Shown here: in pieces, positions 22,398 to 30,789 of the stretch
Position numbering within the stretch: the first letter of the stretch is position 1
Layout of the letters: every line of letters starts with the position of its first letter
Assembly: GCA_039818345.1 (NCBI GenBank)
Contig: JBCBUC010000016.1
Location: forward strand, 18,259 to 82,258
Length of the DNA stretch: 64,000 nucleotides
Origin: Parvularcula sp039818345
Lineage (GTDB): Bacteria > Pseudomonadota > Alphaproteobacteria > Caulobacterales > Parvularculaceae
Direction: 5' to 3'
The notes under the pieces: model-generated
What the model was told of the DNA's origin: nothing
Databases searched by the model: none
What the model saw: only the letters and a program-made list of their open reading frames with translations
Translations under genes and position numbers: made by a program

Positions 22398-24775
22398 AAT
22401 TCACCGTCAGTTGGCTGAAGGATCACTTAGAGACGAGTGCATCGCTTGATGAAATCGTCGACACCATGGTGAAGGTGGGCTTGGAGGTTGAAGAGGTCAC
22501 CAACCCAGCCGACGCGCTTGCCGCGATCACCGTTGGCTATGTCAAACACGCCGAGCAGCATCCGGACGCAGATCGTCTGCGCGTCTGCAAGGTCGATACG
22601 AAGGACGGCGAAAAACAGATCGTCTGTGGTGCCCCCAATGCCCGTGAAGGTATCAAGGTCGCGTATGCGCCCGTCGGTGCATACATTGCCGGTATCGACG
22701 TGACGCTTTCCAAGGCTAAAATCCGCGGCGTTGAGAGCCTTGGGATGATGTGCTCAAGCCGGGAGCTTGAACTCGGTGATGACCATGACGGGATCATGGA
22801 ACTCGATGAGAGCGCGACCGTTGGTACACCGCTGATTGACGTCGTTGGGCCACTCGATCCGGTGATCGATTTCGAGGTCACGCCCAATCGGCCCGACACG
22901 AACGGTGTCCGCGCCATTGCACGGGACCTCGCCGCTGCCGGATTAGGTACGCTGAAGCCGCTCAGCGTTCCTGCGATCGAAGGCAGCTTCGACCAACCGA
23001 TCATCGTGACAACAGAAGCGCCTGATGCGTGCCCTGTTTTTGGGGCGCGCGTGATCCGCGGGGTTAAGAATGGTCCGTCGCCTGATTGGTTACAAGATCG
23101 CTTACGCGCGATCGGTCTTCGGCCGATTAGCATGCTGGTCGATGTCACGAACTTTCTTTCTTATGACGCAGCACGCCCCTTGCATGTCTATGACATCGCT
23201 AAGCTGAATGGGCCCATCCGTGCCCGGATGGGGAAAGCAGGCGAGCGTTTTATCGCGCTCAATGACAAAGACTATTCAGTCGACGAGACCATGTGCGTCA
23301 TTGCCGACGACAAGGGCGTGCTTGGTCTTGGCGGTATCATGGGCGGTGTCAGCAGCGGCTGCGATGAAACAACGACTGATGTCTTGATCGAAAGCGCTTA
23401 TTTTGACCCCCTGACGATTGCCAAGACAGGACGCAAGCTCAGCATCACGTCCGATGCCCGATACCGTTACGAACGCGGTATAGATCCAGCGAGCACGGAA
23501 GAAAGCCTCGAGCGCGCCGCAGCCTTGATCCTCGAAACGTGCGGCGGCGAAGCCAGCACCATCTCTCTGGCAGGGAAGGAACCCTTGCGGGATCATCAGG
23601 TCGCCTACAAACCATCCGAAACACTGCGCCTGACAGGCATGGATGTGCCCGAAGGTGATCAGGAGAACATTCTGACAGCCCTCGGCTTTGAGGTGAACCG
23701 CGGCGGCACCTGGACCATTACCCCGCCAACATTCCGCCCAGATATCGAAGGCAAGGCGGACATCGCCGAGGAAGTCGCGCGCATCCATGGCCTCGATAAA
23801 CTTCCCACCCTCACCCTCCCGCCGCTGACCGGTGCGCCGCGGCGCCAACCTTCGTTAAGCGAAACCCGGGCCGAGGCGGTCAAGGACGTACTCGCCATGT
23901 CCGGCTTTTTAGAAGCGGTAACCTGGGCGTTCACTGACGAAGACGCCGCCAAACTCTTTGCTGATCAAGCACCAACCCTTCGGCTCCTCAATCCAATATC
24001 GTCTGACCTAGCGGTCATGCGTCCCGGCCCTTTGCCCGGCCTGTTGATGGCTGCGTCGCGCAATGCTGCCCGGGGTGCGGAAAGTGTCCGCCTTTTTGAG
24101 GTCGGAGCCGCGTATACGGATGATACGCCGTCGGGCCAACGTACAGTGGCAGCGGGCCTTTTGTGGGGTACCGGCGCGCGCGACTGGCGCGGCAACCATG
24201 GGACGCCCGGCGTCTTCGATGCCAAGTCCATGGCCCTTGCGGCCCTTGACGCAGCCGGCGCGCCAGCAAGCAGGTTGATGGTCGCGTCCGAGGCGCCCCG
24301 CGGGTTTCACCCCGGCCGCAGCGGGCTTTTAAAGCTTGGACCAAAGGTCACTTTGGCGCGCTTTGGCGAGGTGCACCCAAAGGTCATGAAGGCTTTTGAC
24401 CTCACCGGCACCGCTGCGATTTTTGAAGTCGAACTCGATGCGATCCCTGCACCGAAGAACCGCTCAGCGACAAAAACCGCATTGCTGGCCGCAGATCTCA
24501 TGCCGGTCCATCGCGATTTCGCCTTCCTCTACGGCGACGATGCGCCTGCTGGCGATCTTCTCAAGGCGGTGGTTGGTGCCGACAAAGGTCTCATCGCCGA
24601 TGCTCGCCTCTTTGATGTTTATAGCGGAGCCGGCGTGCCCGATGGGCAGCGTTCTTTAGCTATTGAGGTCGTGCTCCAACCCACCACTGAGACCCTCACC
24701 GATGAGATGATCGAGGCGGTCTCAGCGAAGATCGTGGCGGCGGCAGAGAAACTGGGCGCCACCCTACGCGGGTGA
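22394..24775 (+). CDS. pheT: Phenylalanyl-tRNA synthetase beta subunit
   Basis: 793 aa, the usual length. Domains in order: B1 (MKFTVSWLKDHLETSASLDE), an EMAP-II-like tRNA-binding region with HPDADRLRVCKVDTKDGEKQ and IVCGAPNAREGIKVAYAPVG (about 55-98), the B3/B4 editing module (about 205-380, SDARYRYERGIDP), the B5 DNA-binding-like fold, the catalytic-like B6-B7 core (AVMRPGPLPGLL), and the C-terminal anticodon-binding domain (LMPVHRDFAFLYGDDAPAGD). The start overlaps the thioesterase stop by ATGA. tRNA-Thr follows after about 105 bases. Confidence 0.97.
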   Translation: MKFTVSWLKDHLETSASLDEIVDTMVKVGLEVEEVTNPADALAAITVGYVKHAEQHPDADRLRVCKVDTKDGEKQIVCGAPNAREGIKVAYAPVGAYIAGIDVTLSKAKIRGVESLGMMCSSRELELGDDHDGIMELDESATVGTPLIDVVGPLDPVIDFEVTPNRPDTNGVRAIARDLAAAGLGTLKPLSVPAIEGSFDQPIIVTTEAPDACPVFGARVIRGVKNGPSPDWLQDRLRAIGLRPISMLVDVTNFLSYDAARPLHVYDIAKLNGPIRARMGKAGERFIALNDKDYSVDETMCVIADDKGVLGLGGIMGGVSSGCDETTTDVLIESAYFDPLTIAKTGRKLSITSDARYRYERGIDPASTEESLERAAALILETCGGEASTISLAGKEPLRDHQVAYKPSETLRLTGMDVPEGDQENILTALGFEVNRGGTWTITPPTFRPDIEGKADIAEEVARIHGLDKLPTLTLPPLTGAPRRQPSLSETRAEAVKDVLAMSGFLEAVTWAFTDEDAAKLFADQAPTLRLLNPISSDLAVMRPGPLPGLLMAASRNAARGAESVRLFEVGAAYTDDTPSGQRTVAAGLLWGTGARDWRGNHGTPGVFDAKSMALAALDAAGAPASRLMVASEAPRGFHPGRSGLLKLGPKVTLARFGEVHPKVMKAFDLTGTAAIFEVELDAIPAPKNRSATKTALLAADLMPVHRDFAFLYGDDAPAGDLLKAVVGADKGLIADARLFDVYSGAGVPDGQRSLAIEVVLQPTTETLTDEMIEAVSAKIVAAAEKLGATLRG

Positions 24776-24880
24776 CAATGGCACTCGAACGGGCACGCGA
24801 AAACGTCGCCTTCATCTTACAGGCCCATGCAAGGTCGCATCTTGCGGGCACGCGCTCCCTGCGCTAGTTCCGCGCCTCTT

Positions 24881-24956
24881 GCCGCATTAGCTCAGGTGGT
24901 AGAGCATCTCATTCGTAATGAGGAGGTCGCTGGTTCGAGTCCGGCATGCGGCACCA
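24881..24956 (+). tRNA. tRNA-Thr (anticodon CGT)
   Basis: 76 bases including an encoded CCA. The acceptor stem is GCCGCAT/ATGCGGC and the D arm GCTC-AGGTGGTA-GAGC. The anticodon stem-loop is TCTCA-TTCGTAA-TGAGG, with CGT reading ACG. The T arm is GCTGG-TTCGAGT-CCGGC. All arms pair with only G-U exceptions. Its 3' end faces the accessory region. Confidence 0.97.
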
Positions 24957-25553
24957 GCAATTTCAATGGGTTAGTGACAATCCGACCTGTCAGCTTTGAA
25001 AAAGCTACCACAATGCCACCGCTTCGTTTCGCTTTGGGTGCGATGGGTTCATGCTGCGCCAACCTTTCGGTCAAGTCGGGCGAAAGAATAGCATGTTGAC
25101 ATAAAGAGTGGCTGCGCCAGCGGGGTCTCGTCAATCAACGTGTCTTCCCACAAGCTCAGTTCGCGAGCGCCTGTGCCCTCGATTTGAGACCTATGGCTCT
25201 TGCCAAAGCCAGCGTCGGATTTCGAGGCCGGACTGCGAGTCTCTTGATCGCTTTGAGGGAATGATTGGGGGATCGATTGAGCTACCGATCTTCCATCCGA
25301 CTGATTTCTATTGAGTTTACCTATTCCCGTGGCGGAGGAAGCAGTCGGTTCGAACTGCTCTCTGCTGCTGCAACCCACGGATCAGGGAAGTCACTCGATC
25401 GACGCAGGGAATGCGGTCGCGGTGCCAACAAGCTGATTTGAAAGGTCTTGAAAGTCCATACTGCGGGCATACCGCATTGAGATGAAAAATCAGCTCTGGT
25501 GGGAAAATTCAAACTGACCCACTGCCTTTTATTTCTATACCTAGTATTATGAG
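24957..25553. other. Gene-poor left flank of the island
   Basis: About 600 bases without a supportable gene. Reading frames here are short and look like no family. The only structure I can support is a stray insertion-sequence end at 25108-25133. AT content rises just before the ParB-like remnant, around 25510-25560. Confidence 0.6.
25108..25133 (+). repeat. Orphan terminal repeat of an IS3-family element
   Basis: 26 bases ending GCGGGGTCTCGTCA match 24 of 26 positions of the right end of the IS at 28600-28625, in the same orientation. No transposase sequence adjoins it. It is either a relic of a second related IS or the footprint of a rearrangement. Confidence 0.75.
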
Positions 25554-26259
25554 ATGCTTTGTGCCAAGATTAATCTTGCCCTTAACGGTTCCCGAGGCCC
25601 AGCGGGCAAGACGACATCATACGCCGCCCCCCATCGTCCCTACGCGCGGAACGCCCGGAAACATTCCAAGAAGCAAGTTCGAGCGATTGCGGATGCCATC
25701 GAGACTTTTGGCATTAACAACCCTGTCTTGATCGATGAGACCGGCATGACCCTTTGCGGCCACGGGCGGGTTGACGCAGCAAAGCTGCTTGGCTGGACCG
25801 AGATGCCTTGTGTCGTTCTCGAACACCTGTCCGACGCGCAAAAAGCGCGCCTACATCCTGGCCGACAATAAGATCGCCGAGAGCGCCACTTGGGACACGG
25901 AGATCCTAACTGAGGAGCTAAGTGCGCTTCTCGACATGGGGACAGGCTTCGACATTGGTGCGACCGGCTTCTCCATCCCCGAGATCGATGCTCTGCTTGA
26001 CGCGCCGGAACCTGAAGCCGATGATGATCGGTAGACCGATCTTCTGCCTGCCGCTACCCAGTACCGGGTCCAGCTCGGAGATGTTTGGCAGCTTGGTGCT
26101 CACCGCCTTCTTTACGGCGACAGCCTCGACAGGGCTGTGGTTGACGGCCTCATGGCTGGAGAGAAAGCACGGATGGTCTTCACCGACCCGCCTTACAACG
26201 TACCCGTCGAAGGCCATGCCTCGGATCTTGGTAAGGTGAAGAACCAGGAGTTCGTCATG
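25554..26259 (+). pseudogene. Decayed ParB-nuclease/DNA-methyltransferase fusion (copy 1)
   Basis: The first frame encodes a ParB-like domain: RPYARNARKHSKKQVRAIAD, then NNPVLIDE and CGHGRVDAAKLLGW. It is broken in a run of five A at 25840-25844, after which the expected AYILADNKIAESATWDTEI continues in the +1 frame to a TAG at 26032-26034. Past that stop the same frame encodes the start of a DNA methyltransferase (GDVWQLGAHRLLYGDSLDRA, then FTDPPYNVPVEGH, the catalytic DPPY motif) and stops making sense near 26257. The rest of the methyltransferase is missing. A better preserved relative lies at 30782-32043 in opposite orientation. Confidence 0.8.
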
Positions 26260-27124
26260 GCGGATAACGGCGCTGAGAAAAAAGCAAAACCCGCACCTAT
26301 GAGGTCAGTTGTAAAACAACGTTTACTGAATACCTATTCAAGCCTAGCCAGTCGTGAACCCCCGAAGGGACGCCCAAAGGGTGCACAGAATAAACCGAAG
26401 ATGCAGGCGTCACCAGCGATGCAGCTCCAGAATCTGATCCTTGAGGAGGCCTATCGCGACGTTGAAACCAAAGACGGTGACCGGGTGATCCGTCTCCCGA
26501 TCGCCCAATTTGCGCTTCGCTCCCTAGGCGCGAAAAGCCGCGAAGGGAGATCATCGTTCCCAACACCTCTTTGCAGAACTGGTTCGCGATACCGAGCAGC
26601 AGGCAAAGAACGAGAAGATTGAACTGCTCGAGACCTGCATAACCCATCGCCAAGAGTGGTCCCAGGTGCTCCGTGAACGAGAGGCGAAGGGCCTTCCCCC
26701 GCCTGATCCGATGCCCCTGCCCCACCCAGACGACGTCCATATCGACTTTTATACTGGAGATGTGACCTTCCGCGGCCCCATATACCGTGAACAACAAGAG
26801 GCCTTTGCCGGCGCGGTCCACCACCTCGAAGACATCCTTGATGAGATCGACTATTTTGAGAAAGAACTCTCGAACGGCCCTCAGCCCCCTGATGAAGATG
26901 GTACAGCGATTGAACCTGAAGTGTGGGCGAAGTGGCTGGCGGAGGAACGCCAAGTTTTAGGGCGCTTCATGGACCGGATGGAAAGGCTCGCCGACACGTG
27001 GCTCCGCCACTGGCCCCCAGACCACCTCCGCCAGCGCTTGCCGCTCGAATCGCGGTTCAGGAACCTCTCTCTCCGGTCCAGAAGGCGTCAACAGTTGATG
27101 GTAGCAGGCGACAAAAGGGAGTAG
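26257..27124 (+). pseudogene. Decayed DUF5681-domain gene (copy 1)
   Basis: It begins MADNGAEKKAKPA at 26257, after a GGAG 5 bases upstream, joined directly to the methyltransferase remnant. The DUF5681 signature survives in pieces. LFKPSQS is in one frame near 26338-26362 and GRPKGAQNKPK in another, so the frame shifts between them. A second shift near 26537 links RLPIAQFALRSLGAK to GDHRSQHLFAELVRDTEQQA, and the frame then runs to the stop at 27124 through an acidic segment (DEDGTAIEPEVWAKWLAEER). DUF5681 proteins often sit beside phage-type methyltransferase and packaging genes. This copy cannot make a full protein. Confidence 0.7.
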
Positions 27125-27421
27125 CGGCGCTCCCTCCAATCTCCTGAAACTCTAAGACGTCTCTCAGTCGCTGGCGGGGGGGAAATCGCAGTTGAGGTGA
27201 CCTCATCATTCGAGCGTGGCGCCCCTTACGCTCTTTCTACTGATATTCTTGACCCTCACGGCTCCGTGCGGTCGACTTACGCCACTCTAACAGCGATGCT
27301 GCCAATTGGGCAGTGGTTTCGGCGTTTTCCGCGCTGATGTCGGTCGTTTCGTATGGTGACCCGTCCCCTTTGAACGCAGCCATGTTGAATGAAAGAATGG
27401 CTTGTTCAAAGGAGAAGAGCG

Positions 27422-27700
27422 ATGAGCGCGAAGCGCTACAAACCCGAGGAGATCATCTCGAAGCTGCTTGAAGCCGAAGTGGTGCTGGCCGAGGGGGTCA
27501 GTGTCGGTGAGGTCGTGCGGCGGCTAGGTGTCACCCAGGTGACATACTATCGGTGGCGAAAAGAGTATGGTGGGATGAAGGTCGACCAAGCGAAGCGACT
27601 GAAGGACCTCGAGAAGGAGAACGCTCGCCTGAAGCGCCTTCTGGCCGATGCAGAATTGGACAAGGCGATCCTGAAGGAAGCTGCCTCGGGAAACTGGTAG
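27422..27700 (+). CDS. IS3-family transposase OrfA
   Basis: 92 aa. The helix-turn-helix is KPEEIISKLLEAEVVLAEGV then SVGEVVRRLGVTQVTYYRWR, followed by a leucine-zipper coiled coil (RLKDLEKENARLKRLLADAE). This is the DNA-binding and dimerising part of the transposase. The ATG at 27422 is chosen for its AAGGAG 7 bases upstream; an in-frame ATG 11 codons earlier lacks one. It ends SGNW-stop at 27700, two codons after the slippery heptamer. Alone it may act as a repressor, as in other IS3 elements. Confidence 0.92.
   Translation: MSAKRYKPEEIISKLLEAEVVLAEGVSVGEVVRRLGVTQVTYYRWRKEYGGMKVDQAKRLKDLEKENARLKRLLADAELDKAILKEAASGNW
27688..27694 (+). promoter_or_regulatory. Programmed -1 frameshift site GGGAAAC
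   Basis: The heptamer is read G GGA AAC in the orfA frame and re-pairs as GGG AAA in the orfB frame, the exact X XXY YYZ arrangement. It lies two codons before the orfA stop. Slippage would join 91 codons of OrfA to 300 of OrfB, giving an OrfAB transposase of about 391 aa. Confidence 0.8.
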
Positions 27701-28596
27701 GGCCCTCTCGCAAGCGTCAGTTCATCGAGCATGCGTGTACGGAGCTGAGCGTGTCGGAACGCCGAGCCTGCAAGGTGGTGGGCCAGCACCGGTCAACGCA
27801 GTGGCGTAAGCCTCGGCGGCTGGACGATGAAGATACGCTGACGACCGCGATCATCGAGCTGGCCAGCAAGTATGGTCGCTATGGGTATCGCAGGATCACA
27901 GCGCTGCTCCGCTGCGACGGGTGGTACGTCAACCACAAGCGGGTTGCTCGGATCTGGCGGCGGGAGGGCCTTCGTGTTCCGCAGAAACAGCCGAAGCGAG
28001 GTAGGCTGTGGCTCAACGACGGGTCGTGCGTGAGACTTCGGCCAGAGCGCCGAAACCATGTCTGGGCTTATGACTTCGTCCAGGACCGGACCCGCGACGG
28101 CCGTAAGTTTCGTATGCTTACGGTAATCGATGAGTTCACCCACGAGTGTCTGGCCATCGACGTGGCTCGTCGCCTCAACAGCCAGAGCGTTCTTGCCGTC
28201 CTGGCCGACCTGATGGTGAGCCGAGGTGTACCAGACCACATTCGATCCGATAACGGCCCTGAGTTCGCTGCCCATGCTGTTCGGGAGTGGGTCTCTAAGG
28301 TTGGAGCCAAGACCCTCTTCATCGAGCCAGGGTCACCGTGGGAGAACGGCTACAACGAGAGCTTCAACGGTAAACTCCGCGATGAACTGCTGAATGTGGA
28401 GCTGTTCAACGACCTAAGAGAGGCCAGAGTCCTGATCGAGCGGTGGCGGAAACACTACAACACCGTCCGTCCGCACACGTCATTAGGCTACCAGCCGCCA
28501 GCCCCAGAAACGATCGCCCCGGCTGATCTGGCCTCCACTGTGTGGAGGCTCCGGCCAGATCAGCCTTCCCTCAGGAGCAACGCCGTGGTTACTTAA
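27694..28596 (+). CDS. IS3-family transposase OrfB (DDE integrase domain)
   Basis: 300 aa when entered by frameshift at 27694. An HTH_21-like segment (TTAIIELASKYGRYGYRRIT, then ALLRCDGWYVNHKRVARIWR) precedes the rve integrase core. The catalytic triad is seen as D in WAYDFVQDRT, D in IRSDNGPEFAAHA and E in PWENGYNESFNGKLRDELLN. The core is intact up to the C-terminal HYNTVRPHTSLGYQPP, so the element should be able to transpose. It probably has no independent start and is made as OrfAB. The frame is open upstream of 27694 across orfA, but that stretch has no transposase content. Confidence 0.92.
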   Translation: MVGPSRKRQFIEHACTELSVSERRACKVVGQHRSTQWRKPRRLDDEDTLTTAIIELASKYGRYGYRRITALLRCDGWYVNHKRVARIWRREGLRVPQKQPKRGRLWLNDGSCVRLRPERRNHVWAYDFVQDRTRDGRKFRMLTVIDEFTHECLAIDVARRLNSQSVLAVLADLMVSRGVPDHIRSDNGPEFAAHAVREWVSKVGAKTLFIEPGSPWENGYNESFNGKLRDELLNVELFNDLREARVLIERWRKHYNTVRPHTSLGYQPPAPETIAPADLASTVWRLRPDQPSLRSNAVVT

Positions 28597-28625
28597 AAGG
28601 TGTCTGCGCCATCGGGGTCTCGTCA

Positions 28626-29081
28626 TCCCCACTTCAGGATATGCGCTCTTACTATGCTTGATCGCTCTGCACCTTGCAGAAAATGAGCGGCTGCCTGCTC
28701 GTTCCAACCCCACGAACTTAAGTGGCGAGGGCTCGTTTGGCGCATTCGATCAAGGGATAAGGCAGGTAAGCCAGCAGATGCCAGCCACATAAGTGCCCTC
28801 AACTCTTCTCGCCGTCAGGTCATTGGAAAGAGCGGGCGCGCCGCAATCCATCTGTATCGAGACTTTGACGCTAGGATTGGCCGACCAGCGCCTCGATCGC
28901 GTAAGGGCATATGTCGCCTTTTGGATAGGAGCAGCCCTTGGTTGTTCCGAATAGCGACATCACCTTTTGACTAATCCCGGTCAAACTAGGCTTTTGTCGA
29001 GCGTCCTTTTCCCGCCCCAATGCGCACATGGCCGCCAAAACTCCCGCCGCCAAATTAGGGCCTCTTAGACGGAAAGTCCGT
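28626..29081. other. Gene-poor stretch between the IS and the desaturase
   Basis: 456 bases with no gene I can support. A 52-codon minus-strand frame from ATG 29029 to 28871 encodes KGCSYPKGDICPYAIEALVG at its end; it has no ribosome site or known relative and is not called. Plus-strand frames are short. Confidence 0.5.
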
Positions 29082-29960
29082 TCAGGCTTTTTTGGGCTCC
29101 GAGGGTAGCAAGGACATCGGGAAGCCGGGACCGCGAAAATTGGCAGCAGGAACTTTGGCAGCGATGCGAGCGTGAAACCCTGGCAGCTTCGACCAATGGA
29201 GACCCGGTCTCAAATGATGCGCTGTGTGATATCCCAAATTGCCAGTGAGAATGTTGTACCAACGATGCGTGATGTTGTTTGAGGCGGCATACTCGTCGAA
29301 TTCCGAGCAACCAGCATGGTGATCATAAGTGTGCCGGCACGTCATCACGAAGCTGATCACCATTGGGATAATAAAGATGGCCGTTGCGTTGAAGGGGTTG
29401 ATCCACACCAACGCCGCCAACAGCGCGATATGGAGCATCGTCATGATAACAAACGTCCGCCGAATGTCGGGATGCTCTGCACTTTTCCTGAACGCGCAGG
29501 CATAGCCTGTCATCGCCAGCCGCCACGTATACCCATGCGCGGTCATGACCCGGCCATCGGCATTGCGCCAAGCCGACTCGTCTTTCGACTGATCCATATA
29601 GTGATCATGGTGACCAAGATTGTGATGCAAAACCCAAACATAGGATACTGCGCCGGTCTGAAGCCCAAAGATGCATTCCATCAGGCGACTGCATATCGCT
29701 GAGTTAAAGAATGGCACATGCTGATGGTGATGATTCCATGCAGCAATACAGACCTTTGCTGGTACTGATAAAGCTGCCCAGGCAAGCACGAGTGGCCAAG
29801 CCGAGAGCGTCGCAAACACGACAAGGTCCATGGCAAAAAGCGCTAAGAAAATCGCAACGGGCATTCGATCTTCGGCAAAGCGAAACAAAGTCCTGCGCGA
29901 GGCCCTCGGTATCGACGAGCATCTGGCGGGCGGAGAGTCTTCTGAATTAAATGGTGGCAA
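29082..29960 (-). CDS. Membrane fatty-acid desaturase family protein
   Basis: Up to 292 aa. Three His clusters of the desaturase di-iron site are present: WNHHHQH (about 75-81), LHHNLGHHDHY (about 111-120) and YHTAHHLRPGLHW (about 243-255), with an extra CRHTYDHH at about 208-215. Hydrophobic segments lie between them (DLVVFATLSAWPLVLAWAAL; MLHIALLAALVWINPF; IFIIPMVISFVM). The enzyme would introduce a double bond into, or hydroxylate, a lipid acyl chain in the membrane. The longest frame begins with TTG at 29960 and the true start is unsure; the next in-frame Met is residue 33. It is an isolated cargo-like gene inside the island; about 280 bases upstream of it hold nothing I recognise. Confidence 0.85.
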   Translation of the reverse strand: MPPFNSEDSPPARCSSIPRASRRTLFRFAEDRMPVAIFLALFAMDLVVFATLSAWPLVLAWAALSVPAKVCIAAWNHHHQHVPFFNSAICSRLMECIFGLQTGAVSYVWVLHHNLGHHDHYMDQSKDESAWRNADGRVMTAHGYTWRLAMTGYACAFRKSAEHPDIRRTFVIMTMLHIALLAALVWINPFNATAIFIIPMVISFVMTCRHTYDHHAGCSEFDEYAASNNITHRWYNILTGNLGYHTAHHLRPGLHWSKLPGFHARIAAKVPAANFRGPGFPMSLLPSEPKKA

Positions 29961-30240
29961 ATCGGTCTCTCTCGCCCAGCTCGGCGTTCAATTCAAGAAT
30001 ATCTGACTGTGATCAAGCTTTTGGAGTTCAAGGTCAATCATTGGAAGACCACTTTGACAAAATGCAGCAAGCTAAATGACGAAGTGATTTTCGTCGCCAT
30101 TTGATCAACGGCCGACTTGCGTCGTTTACAGCCAATCGTTGCGTTCCGCGAGCGTCTTAAACTCGCCCACACCGGTCGTCCGCGTGTCCGACTGCGATGA
30201 CCCGCTTTTGGATACCCCGGACACTGTGACGCCTCTCGGG

Positions 30241-30789
30241 CTACGGTCCGCCGAACTCGGTCCACCAATCGGGCCAATCGACCTTTCCAGGTTGGTGCGT
30301 GTTCTTACAAACCTCGCGCTGCTCGTCAGAAATCAGCACACGCCTCAATCGCGATAACGCTTGCTGCACGATCCAGGGCTCAAGGAGGAGACGCGGACGC
30401 TCGCTACCGCGGTCGACGTTCCTCCCGATACGGAACGCTTCAGCTGCGTAGCCGATGCCGCCGGGTCTAATGGCCTGGAAGACAATCATCCGCGGCATTG
30501 GGGGTTTCTCTTCGGACGTTTCGCCGCCAGTCCGTTTTTCAATGAGCTCGTTCAGGATTAACGCTGCAGGGCCGCCTTGCTCGAGCGCCCGCTTTGTCAG
30601 GGTCAGCAGGAATGCCTCCGCCGCCGACACCACCCTCGGATCGCCGTTCTCTCTAAGCGTGACCTTTTGCTCGAACACCTCGTCATAAGGGCGTTTGCGG
30701 TGACGCCCCTTGGGCCTGCCGCGAGGATTGCCGCTTTGGCCTTTCGGGAACGGCCGACTACGGAGCTTTTTCGGTTCATCCTCAGCCAT
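30241..30789 (-). CDS. DUF5681-domain protein (copy 2, intact)
   Basis: 182 aa. The N-terminal DUF5681 motif is FPKGQSGNPRGRPKGRHRKR (about 13-32), followed by a helical region with VVSAAEAFLLTLTKRALEQG and ALILNELIEKR, and a C-terminal tail (DWPDWWTEFGGP). Start ATG at 30789, overlapping the methyltransferase stop by 8 bases, so the two form one unit. DUF5681 has no assigned function; its placement after a ParB-methyltransferase, as in phage packaging neighbourhoods, makes a small-terminase-like DNA-binding role possible but unproven. It is the only uninterrupted gene of the module on this strand, and no large terminase follows. Confidence 0.75.
   Translation of the reverse strand: MAEDEPKKLRSRPFPKGQSGNPRGRPKGRHRKRPYDEVFEQKVTLRENGDPRVVSAAEAFLLTLTKRALEQGGPAALILNELIEKRTGGETSEEKPPMPRMIVFQAIRPGGIGYAAEAFRIGRNVDRGSERPRLLLEPWIVQQALSRLRRVLISDEQREVCKNTHQPGKVDWPDWWTEFGGP

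Larger units (their letters stand above)
27357..28625 (+). mobile_element. IS3-family insertion sequence, apparently complete
   Basis: 1269 bases. The left end reads TGACCCGTCCCCTTTG and continues AACGCAGCCA. The right end, complemented, reads TGACGAGACCCCGATGG and continues CGCAGACA. About 18 of 25 positions agree with one gap, and TGAC, CCCC and CGCAG are shared. Inside are two overlapping frames, orfA and orfB, in the -1 relation normal for IS3. No target-site duplication is visible in the bases flanking these ends. It lies within the island, after the decayed DUF5681 gene. Confidence 0.85.

Noticed and set aside
24892..25134. 80-codon minus-strand frame across tRNA-Thr
   Set aside because: It contains the tRNA complement and the stray IS end; no protein signal.
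28871..29029. 52-codon minus-strand frame with Cys residues
   Set aside because: Lacks a ribosome site and any known relative; too short to support.
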